Source: Fictibacillus aquaticus (lineage in GTDB: Bacteria; Bacillota; Bacilli; Bacillales; Fictibacillaceae). From it: a DNA stretch of 64,000 nucleotides. Positions 56,504 through 64,000 of the stretch are shown piece after piece. Below the pieces are notes generated by a model. It was not told the DNA's origin and made no database searches. It saw only the letters and a program-made list of their open reading frames with translations. The stretch spans positions 186,001 to 250,000 of the forward strand of contig NZ_NOII01000002.1 of NCBI RefSeq assembly GCF_002245695.1, given 5' to 3'. Numbering within the stretch: the first letter of the stretch is position 1; each line of letters begins with the position of its first letter. The position numbers and the translations under genes are program-made.

Positions 56504-57409
56504 TTAAATTTCGGCTTCCGCAGTCTTAACCCGTTTGTTTTTCAGCTGTCTGGATTTCCATACGAACCATAGCTGAGAAGCGATAAAGATCGATGAGTAC
56601 GCTCCGAATGTAAGTCCGATCATGAGCGCTATAGAAAAATTACGGATCGTTTCGCTACCGAACACTAAAATAGCGAGAGCAGCGAAAACAACTGTCATTA
56701 CTGTATTTATTGATCTTGTCAGTGTTTCATGGATGCTTCGGTTCACGATATCAGCTAGCTTTTCACGTGTACTTGGCTTTTCAAGCTTCACGTGCTCGCG
56801 GATACGGTCAAACGTTACGATCGTATCATTGATCGAATAACCGATAATCGTCAGAACTGCCGCGATAAACGGAAGATCCACTTCAAGTCTGAACATGCTG
56901 AAAATCGCGTTGATCATAAACGCATCATGCATAAGTGCCACGATCGCGGCAACCGCCATGAGCCATTCGAAACGGACCGTCACATAAAGGATAATCCCGA
57001 TCGTTGCGATAAGGACCGCGTAGATAGCATTCTTAGCAAGTTCTCGGCCAACTACCGGCGACACCGTGCTTATGTTCGGTTCTTGGCCGTACTTATTATT
57101 AAAGAAGCTTTTCACTTCAGCAATTTTATCTTTTGACAGAACCTCTTCGAAAACTACATTCGCACCGGTGTTGTTTTTCCCGGTCAAGACGATGCTTCCT
57201 GCTTCAAGCTGAAGTTCCTCAAGATCCTTTTGAATCTCTTCTGCTGTGATTTTTTTACCCGTTTCCACATTCATTCCTGTTCCGCTCTCAAAATCAACAC
57301 CGAGCTTTAGACCGGCTGTTAAAAGAAAAACAAGCCCAATCACGGTAATAGCAGCGGAAAAAATAAAAAAGATGTTTCGGTTTTTTACAAAATCATATTT
57401 AAAGATCAC
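56504..57409 (-). CDS. secF: Protein translocase subunit SecF (separate gene)
   Basis: About 301-aa protein with six predicted helices that assists SecYEG-dependent export using the proton-motive force. SecF signatures LGVDFESGTGMNV, VGRELAKNAIYAVLIA and GYSINDTIVTFDRIRE are seen. Unlike B. subtilis, where SecDF is one fused protein, it is a separate gene whose start overlaps the secD end. The GTG at 57409 lies 10 bases after AAGGAG; a GTG at 57418 is only 1 base from it. Confidence 0.92.
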   Translation of the reverse strand: MIFKYDFVKNRNIFFIFSAAITVIGLVFLLTAGLKLGVDFESGTGMNVETGKKITAEEIQKDLEELQLEAGSIVLTGKNNTGANVVFEEVLSKDKIAEVKSFFNNKYGQEPNISTVSPVVGRELAKNAIYAVLIATIGIILYVTVRFEWLMAVAAIVALMHDAFMINAIFSMFRLEVDLPFIAAVLTIIGYSINDTIVTFDRIREHVKLEKPSTREKLADIVNRSIHETLTRSINTVMTVVFAALAILVFGSETIRNFSIALMIGLTFGAYSSIFIASQLWFVWKSRQLKNKRVKTAEAEI

Positions 57410-58709
57410 GGATGTCACTCTCCTTCACGCCGAACAGTCCTGGTTTCTTATCGAGTGCGCGGCTCTGCACGAGCAGTCCGAGGAATATCCTTGAACCGAA
57501 TACAGCCGTAACAAAACTCGCGAGCACTGAAATAATCAGAACAAGTGCAAATCCTTTAACAGAGCTTGTACCAAAAATGAAAAGTACAGCTGCAGCAAGG
57601 ATCGTCGTAATGTTTGCATCAAAAATCGTCGTGAATGAACGCCTGTTTCCTGCCTTAAAGGCACTCAAGACTGATTTTCCGCTTCTTAATTCATCTTTAA
57701 TCCGTTCGTATGTGATGATATTTGCATCAACAGCCATACCGATTCCAAGGATAAGTGCTGCAATACCAGGCAGTGTGAGCACCCCGTTCATCAAGTCAAA
57801 GATGAGGAGTATCAAGTATACGTAAATGGTCAGCGTAATAACCGCTACCAAGCCAGGAACACGGTAGAACAACAGCATGAATAGGAAGATTGCAGCTACT
57901 GCAATATAGCCCGCAAACACCGTTTCCTTTAGTGCTTTTTCCCCGAACTTAGCTCCGACAGAAGTTGAATATACTTCGTCCATTTTTACTGGAAGAGCTC
58001 CGGCATTTAAAATATCCGCAAGCGCTTGTGCTTCTTCAATCGTAAACTGGCCGCTGATCATAACATCCTTGCTGTCAATTGTATTGTCAACGTTAGGAGC
58101 GGAGATATACTTCTGTTTATCGGCCGCTTCTTTTGGAGCTTCTGCCTTATATGAATCTCCCTTTTCATAGTCAAGCCAGATAACAAGCCTGTTCTGCCCA
58201 GGAGGCATCTTAGACACTTGATCTGTCACTTTTGCGAACTTGTCCGCATCCTTTAACTTCAGAGTAACAATTGGATTATTGTTGTTCGGATCAAAGGTTT
58301 GCTTTGCCCCGCCTTCTTTCAGATCAGAACCGTCGAGAAGCACTTTATCATTCACGTCTCGGAACGAAAGCTGTGCTTCTGTGGAAAGAAGCTCGCGCGC
58401 CTTGTTCTGGTCCTTTACGCCGGCAAGCTTAACGCGGATCCGGTCTTTGCCTTCGATCTGAATTTCAGGCTCTGATACACCCAGCACGTTGATACGGTTA
58501 TTAAGAGCCTGTACCGTTGCTTTAAGTGTATTTTCGTTAATCTTCTGCTCTTTTTTGATTGGCTCAACTTTATATAGAACCTCAAAGCCTCCTTGAAGAT
58601 CTAGGCCCAGCCGCGTGTTCTTTACGATGTCTTTTGAAGTAAAAGCCATGACTAGCCCGGCTATGAACAACAAAACAAAAAAGAACACGATCTTACTCTT
58701 CTTTACCAT
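57399..58709 (-). CDS. secD: Protein translocase subunit SecD (separate gene)
   Basis: 436-aa protein. SecD signatures are RLGLDLQGGFEVLYKV (about residues 31-46), the large periplasmic-side P1 domain, and GIGMAVDANIITYERIKDEL in the transmembrane half. Six helices are predicted. It ends KPGLFGVKESDIRDL, where fused SecDF proteins continue into SecF; here a stop codon occurs and secF begins in another frame 10 bases earlier. The ATG at 58709 follows GAGGAGG. Confidence 0.94.
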   Translation of the reverse strand: MVKKSKIVFFFVLLFIAGLVMAFTSKDIVKNTRLGLDLQGGFEVLYKVEPIKKEQKINENTLKATVQALNNRINVLGVSEPEIQIEGKDRIRVKLAGVKDQNKARELLSTEAQLSFRDVNDKVLLDGSDLKEGGAKQTFDPNNNNPIVTLKLKDADKFAKVTDQVSKMPPGQNRLVIWLDYEKGDSYKAEAPKEAADKQKYISAPNVDNTIDSKDVMISGQFTIEEAQALADILNAGALPVKMDEVYSTSVGAKFGEKALKETVFAGYIAVAAIFLFMLLFYRVPGLVAVITLTIYVYLILLIFDLMNGVLTLPGIAALILGIGMAVDANIITYERIKDELRSGKSVLSAFKAGNRRSFTTIFDANITTILAAAVLFIFGTSSVKGFALVLIISVLASFVTAVFGSRIFLGLLVQSRALDKKPGLFGVKESDIRDL

Positions 58710-58895
58710 GGTAATCCTCCTCATGTTGTGTCAAACAAATCGGCAGCTATGTATAAGTCATCAATCTTATCTATTATAGCTACTTCTAATTTTTCATGTC
58801 AATTTGAGTTGTGAAAATATAGGAATATTTTGATAAAAAAGTATTAAAAAACCTCATCAGAAGATTTGTGGATTTTCACATTAATGATAATGGCA

Positions 58896-58924
58896 GTAAA
58901 AAAAGCGGCAGCCGCCGCTTATTT
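58896..58924 (-). terminator. Intrinsic terminator of comN
   Basis: On minus AAGCGGC, loop GGCT, GCCGCTT, then T6. It overlaps the comN stop. Confidence 0.8.
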
Positions 58925-59179
58925 GAGTGGAGAGGATTGTTCTGTATAAGCCTTTATCGTCAGCCAGTTCATAAAATCGTTCACTGTAAGCGTCAAGATC
59001 AAGCTGACAAGCTTGTGCAGCCTGGCTTCCGTTTTCTTTTTCTTCGCCTTTGCCATAACGCATTCCCATATTTCTTCGATCGTTGCGCTTTCATAACCAA
59101 GATAATGAAATTCTTCCATCTTGCTCTGGAGAGCAGGCTCAGTCTCTAATTTCCATTTTTGAAACTCTTCAGTACTCAA
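58919..59179 (-). CDS. comN: Post-transcriptional regulator ComN
   Basis: 86-aa protein matching B. subtilis ComN (YrzD), which controls comE operon mRNA. EEFHYLGYESATIEEIWECV (about residues 22-41) and the C-terminal LTVNDFMNWLTIKAY are characteristic. TTG start with AAGGAGGG upstream. It lies between secD and spoVB as expected. Confidence 0.88.
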   Translation of the reverse strand: MSTEEFQKWKLETEPALQSKMEEFHYLGYESATIEEIWECVMAKAKKKKTEARLHKLVSLILTLTVNDFMNWLTIKAYTEQSSPLK

Positions 59180-59290
59180 TTTTATTCACCCTCCTTTTTA
59201 AATACAAGCTGTCATTGAAGCAGGACACGTTTGCATATACATGGATAAAGCATGTCTACCCTATGGCTGTTCAGAGAAAGGAATAGAAAC

Positions 59291-60844
59291 ATGTCAAAAC
59301 AAACACTGATTCAAGGTACGATAATCCTTATTATAGCCGGACTAATAACCCGTGTCCTCGGATTTGTGAACAAAATGGTCGTGGCGAGGATAATGGGCCA
59401 GGAGGGGGTCGGTCTTTACATGATGGCTGTGCCTACCCTCTTGCTCGCTCTAACTCTTACAAGACTTGGCTTGCCGGTTGCCATCTCTAAGCTTGTTGCT
59501 GAGGCAGATGCAAGGGGTGATAGACGGAACATCCGAAAGATTTTAATCGTATCACTGGCCGTCACAGGTGTGCTAAGCATACTGATCACGGTCAGCATGA
59601 TAGCCCTTGCCCCGCTTCTCTCTCAATATTTCTTTACCGATCACCGGACGTTTTATCCGCTGATTGCAATCGCACCTGTCATCCCAGTTGTTGCCATTTC
59701 ATCCGTTCTGCGCGGATATTTTCAAGGACTTCAGAACATGAGGCCGTCTGCTTATTCCCAGGTCATTGAACAGGTTGTCAGGATTACACTTGTCGCCCTC
59801 CTGACAGGATGGCTGCTTCCTTACGGTGTTGAATACGCAGCAGCTGGTGCAATGATCTCGGTTATCATCGGAGAACTCGCTTCTTTGCTTTACATGTTCT
59901 CCATGTTTAAGATGAAAAAATCCATGAAGATCAGGAAGGGATTTTTCACTCAGCTTAAAGGCGGGCGGCAAACACTCAATGAATTGCTCAGTATTGCACT
60001 CCCTACGACCGGAAGCCAGCTGATCGGTTCGGTCTCCTACTTTTTTGAGCCGATTGTTGTGGCAAGAAGCTTGGCTATAGCCGGTGTCACCACTGCGATG
60101 GCGACAAAGCAATACGGCGAACTCGCTGGATTTGTCATACCGCTGCTTTTTCTTCCGACATTTATTACGTATTCTCTTTCAGTTTCGCTTGTACCTGCCA
60201 TAAGCGAAGCGAATGCACAAAAAAAATACAGTGTTATTGAACACCGCTTAAACCAGGCTATCAGGCTCTCTATGCTATCCGGCGGCCTTGCAGCAGTCAT
60301 TACATTTGTTTATGCAGAGCCTATCATGGATCTGATGTACGATTCTCCGGCAACAGCATCATACGTTAAGGTGATGACTCCATTGTTCTTTTTTCTTTAT
60401 TTTCAAGGACCCCTGCAAGCAGTGCTTCAGGCTTTAAATCTTGCTCGGGCAGCCATGATCAACAGTCTGATCGGTGCTGCAGTTAAGCTCGCTGCCATCT
60501 TTGCGCTCGCCACCCGCCCAGAGTTCGGCATCATGGGGGCGGCGCTAGGTATCGTCCTTGGCATCGTAGTCGTTACTGTCCTTCATTTCGCCACCGTTGC
60601 AAAAGCGATCAGCTATACAATCGTTGCCGGAGAGTTCGCCCGCTGCATCCTTTGCATCACAGCAACTGGAGCCGGTTCACTTTACTTGTATACCTATATT
60701 TTCCCGAAGTTTTCACAAAGCATCGGCACAGCGGTTTGTATCTTGGCTACAATCTTCCTTTATCTTTTCTTGCTCGTGTTCTTCCGGCTGTTCTTAAAAG
60801 AAGATGCCAAACATATCCCAATCATAAAAAAATGGGTGAAATAA
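59291..60844 (+). CDS. spoVB: Stage V sporulation protein B, SpoVB
   Basis: 517-aa polytopic protein of the MOP/MurJ-like superfamily needed for spore cortex synthesis, probably as a lipid II flippase. About fourteen helices are predicted; the start MSKQTLIQGTIILIIAGLIT and the IMGQEGVGLYMMAVPTLLLA region match the family. Length is one residue short of B. subtilis SpoVB. The ATG at 59291 follows AAAGGAATAGAAAC. It is divergent from comN. Confidence 0.95.
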   Translation: MSKQTLIQGTIILIIAGLITRVLGFVNKMVVARIMGQEGVGLYMMAVPTLLLALTLTRLGLPVAISKLVAEADARGDRRNIRKILIVSLAVTGVLSILITVSMIALAPLLSQYFFTDHRTFYPLIAIAPVIPVVAISSVLRGYFQGLQNMRPSAYSQVIEQVVRITLVALLTGWLLPYGVEYAAAGAMISVIIGELASLLYMFSMFKMKKSMKIRKGFFTQLKGGRQTLNELLSIALPTTGSQLIGSVSYFFEPIVVARSLAIAGVTTAMATKQYGELAGFVIPLLFLPTFITYSLSVSLVPAISEANAQKKYSVIEHRLNQAIRLSMLSGGLAAVITFVYAEPIMDLMYDSPATASYVKVMTPLFFFLYFQGPLQAVLQALNLARAAMINSLIGAAVKLAAIFALATRPEFGIMGAALGIVLGIVVVTVLHFATVAKAISYTIVAGEFARCILCITATGAGSLYLYTYIFPKFSQSIGTAVCILATIFLYLFLLVFFRLFLKEDAKHIPIIKKWVK

Positions 60845-60846
60845 AA

Positions 60847-60897
60847 AATCCGTGATGAATTGGCTCAGTATGAAAAAAGCCTGTTTCATCACGGATT
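60847..60897. terminator. Bidirectional terminator between spoVB and yrbG
   Basis: Perfect 13-bp arms AATCCGTGATGAA (60847-60859) and TTCATCACGGATT (60885-60897) with a 25-base loop; T-rich on both sides. Confidence 0.8.
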
Positions 60898-61545
60898 GTC
60901 TTTTTCATCAACATAAAGCGTTCCATCATCATTCAGGGAACAAAAAGCAATTTTCTTAATATCAGGATACCCCATTTTTTTTAGCTGCTGACGCAGCCAA
61001 AGCGATGTTTTGTTTAATTTTTCGAGGTGTTTATCCTGCACCTTGCCGTCAAGAATAAGCGGCAAGATCATCTGCAGAGGACTCCCGCCTGTACATTCGT
61101 CTTTTTTTATAACAGAAAGTTTTCCAGAAGTCTCCAGAACACCGAATTCCACTTCAGCTACACTGCGGATGTTGTTTTCGCGCAGCTGAGTCAGAAGATC
61201 ATCAAAATTGTAGCGCTGCTTTTTCATCTCTTGTTCGTTGATTTTCCCCCTGTCTATTATGAGGGAAGGTTTTCCGTCCACCCAGTCCCTCATCTTCCTG
61301 CTTTTCAATGAAACAAGAGCCAGACCAAGCTGGATAGCAAGCAAAATCAATATCGCCATTAATGAATTTATCATCGGAATTTTTGGATCCTCAATTGAAA
61401 TCACGGCAAGCTCGGCAATCATGATCGAAACAACAAAGTCAATCACTGACAGTTTCCCCATCTCACGCTTCCCCATCACCCGGAACACCACAAGGATCAA
61501 AAAATAAATAAATACCGTCCTAAGCAAGATCGTATACAGCTCCAT
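60889..61545 (-). CDS. yrbG: DUF421 family membrane protein YrbG
   Basis: 218 aa with three N-terminal helices followed by a cytoplasmic domain with repeated DUF421 halves. RVMGKREMGKLSVIDFVVSI and the GKPSLIIDRGKINEQEMKK stretch are typical of YetF/YrbG proteins. Function is unknown; some relatives act in spores. AAGGAGG precedes the ATG at 61545; 24 more upstream codons are open without a ribosome binding site. Confidence 0.9.
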   Translation of the reverse strand: MELYTILLRTVFIYFLILVVFRVMGKREMGKLSVIDFVVSIMIAELAVISIEDPKIPMINSLMAILILLAIQLGLALVSLKSRKMRDWVDGKPSLIIDRGKINEQEMKKQRYNFDDLLTQLRENNIRSVAEVEFGVLETSGKLSVIKKDECTGGSPLQMILPLILDGKVQDKHLEKLNKTSLWLRQQLKKMGYPDIKKIAFCSLNDDGTLYVDEKDNP

Positions 61546-61716
61546 GCTTTCCTCCTTCCGCATGCTCTTATTAGTATGAGATGTTTCTTGATAAACATTA
61601 GGGTAATGTTTTGCCAAACAGGAAAAATATTGTTATTCCTCTGCCTGTACTTCTATTTCTTTTTTTGCGGAATAAGGTGTAAGTAAAGGCTTGTTTTATC
61701 AAAGGGGGATAATTGA

Positions 61717-62106
61717 ATGGGTGCTAAACATATGCTTTCTTCCATGTTTAAAGGGCTGCTCGCCATCCTTATTTTCATTGTGATCAGCAGTATTGTTCTT
61801 TCCTTAATCCTAAGGTTCACATCTGCGACAGAACAGTCGCTAAAATGGGTAACATTGGCTCTTTCACTTATTTCAATGTTTGCTGGCGGATTTTTAACTG
61901 GAAAAAAAGCACAAGTTAAAGGGTGGATGCTTGGAGCTGGAACAAGCCTGATGTTTTCAATGCTTGTTTTTCTCGTCCAATATCTAGGCTATCAGACAAC
62001 ATTCAATTCTATGCAGTATCTTCACCATGGGCTCTTTATGCTTCTCTGCATGATCGGAGGCATTATGGGCGTCAATTTCAGCAGCCACAGCACGTACAAA
62101 AAATAA
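61717..62106 (+). CDS. yrzE: TIGR04086 family membrane protein YrzE
   Basis: 129-aa protein with four predicted helices (about residues 13-33, 45-60, 68-90 and 104-121). GGFLTGKKAQVKGWMLGAG is the family hallmark. The frame follows GGGGGATAATTGA. It is on plus between yrbG and yajC. Function unknown. Confidence 0.88.
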   Translation: MGAKHMLSSMFKGLLAILIFIVISSIVLSLILRFTSATEQSLKWVTLALSLISMFAGGFLTGKKAQVKGWMLGAGTSLMFSMLVFLVQYLGYQTTFNSMQYLHHGLFMLLCMIGGIMGVNFSSHSTYKK

Positions 62107-62117
62107 TCTCGGAAATA

Positions 62118-62200
62118 AACCTGGAGGGTACGGTACCATTAGCGTTTTTCAGCTCTAATCATTATTTTTTTCGATCGAGTACCGTACCCCCTCGCAGGTT
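62118..62200. repeat. Large inverted repeat between yrzE and yajC
   Basis: GGGTACGGTAC (62126-62136) and GTACCGTACCC (62179-62189) are perfect 11-bp arms; AACCTG (62118-62123) and CAGGTT (62195-62200) extend the stem. The 42-base loop is T-rich. No T tail directly follows, so it is not an ordinary terminator. Confidence 0.8.
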
Positions 62201-62209
62201 TTGGAGCCC

Positions 62210-62244
62210 ACAAAAAAAAACGCCTGATAACGGCGTTTTTTTTG
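62210..62244 (-). terminator. Intrinsic terminator of the queA-tgt-yajC operon
   Basis: AAAAAACGCC and GGCGTTTTTT around TGATAAC; long T and A runs on both sides. Confidence 0.88.
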
Positions 62245-62247
62245 TGT

Positions 62248-62514
62248 TTATGCTTGTTTGATCTCTCTTACAGCCTGACGGTCAAAAGTCAGGACAGATC
62301 CGTCTTTTGAACGGACTGAAACCGTGTTTTCATCAATCGTATCGATTGTGCCATGAAGGCCGCCAATCGTGACGACTGCGTCTCCTTTTTTCAAGTTCGT
62401 CTGCATTTCACGAACTGCTTTTTGTCTTTTTTGCTGAGGACGGATCAATAAGAAATAGAAAATGACGAACATCAGCAATAGAGGAAGCAAACCACCTAAA
62501 TTCATTTTTTTCAC
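62248..62514 (-). CDS. yajC: Preprotein translocase subunit YajC
   Basis: 88-aa single-span membrane protein associated with SecDF. The start MKKMNLGGLLPLLLMFVIFYF is the membrane helix, then LLIRPQQKRQKAVREMQTNL and the GDAVVTIGGLHGTIDTI domain. AAAGGGG precedes the ATG. It lies 13 bases after tgt and next to secDF, as in most bacteria. B. subtilis name yrbF. Confidence 0.95.
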   Translation of the reverse strand: MKKMNLGGLLPLLLMFVIFYFLLIRPQQKRQKAVREMQTNLKKGDAVVTIGGLHGTIDTIDENTVSVRSKDGSVLTFDRQAVREIKQA

Positions 62515-62527
62515 CCCTTTCTATAAA

Positions 62528-64000
<1,473 letters not shown>

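Overview
The window comes from a low-to-moderate GC, endospore-forming Firmicute of the Bacillaceae, close to Bacillus or Fictibacillus. The evidence is the set of sporulation genes (sda, sigK, an alpha/beta SASP, spoVB, rsfA-type regulator, glcU-gdh, YhcN/YlaJ-like lipoprotein), AGGAGG-type ribosome binding sites, frequent TTG and GTG starts, T-box leaders, 6S RNA, and long synteny with the B. subtilis yqeG-yqeH-aroE and yrhC-to-queA regions. Genus is an inference; no rRNA gene is present. Almost every gene from about 19 kb to the right edge lies on the minus strand, with yrzA, rarA, the rsfA-like gene, spoVB and yrzE on plus. Layout. 0-2.9 kb: aroE (cut by the left edge), yqeH, yqeG, then the replication checkpoint gene sda on plus behind a cluster of DnaA boxes, and a small lipoprotein. 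3-8.3 kb: a Mrp Na+/H+ antiporter operon, mrpA-C-D-E-F-G, with no mrpB. 8.4-16.3 kb: pssA, pepF, a SASP, an uninterrupted sigK, a DnaQ-like exonuclease, a cluster of very small genes (yrzI-like, an 18-aa ORF, a 25-aa cysteine-rich peptide gene with its own promoter, palindromic operator and terminator), menA and a dicarboxylate/amino-acid symporter. 16.5-18.5 kb: gdh-glcU and yrhC. 19.3-23.2 kb: yrrT-mtnN-luxS-mccA-mccB, a complete route from S-adenosylhomocysteine through homocysteine and cystathionine to cysteine. 23.4-30.8 kb: yrzA, yrrS, pbpI, greA, udk, trmR, mltG, yrzB, ruvX, yrzL. 30.9-46.2 kb: alaS with its T-box, yrrI, yrzQ, a zinc-ribbon protein, yrrD, recD2, yrrB, mnmA, iscS-type desulfurase, cymR, yczE, rarA, an rsfA-like gene, tcdA. 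46.3-56.4 kb: 6S RNA, hisS-aspS with a T-box, yrzK, relA-dtd, apt, recJ. 56.5-64 kb: secD and secF as two overlapping genes, comN, spoVB, yrbG, yrzE, yajC, tgt, queA (cut by the right edge). Intergenic space holds two dispersed repeat families. The main family has six copies (R1-R6), each in a gap between genes, and the three largest copies end next to an intrinsic terminator. A second family has two copies (near 16.4 and 28.3 kb). No transposase, prophage, CRISPR array, tRNA or rRNA was seen. The most notable points are the mrp operon without mrpB, the self-contained cysteine-rich micro-gene at 13.8-14.0 kb, the composite repeat family with a nested palindrome in R6, trmR without its usual yrrN/yrrO partners, and the sda start region, where a hairpin sits between the ribosome binding site and the start codon.
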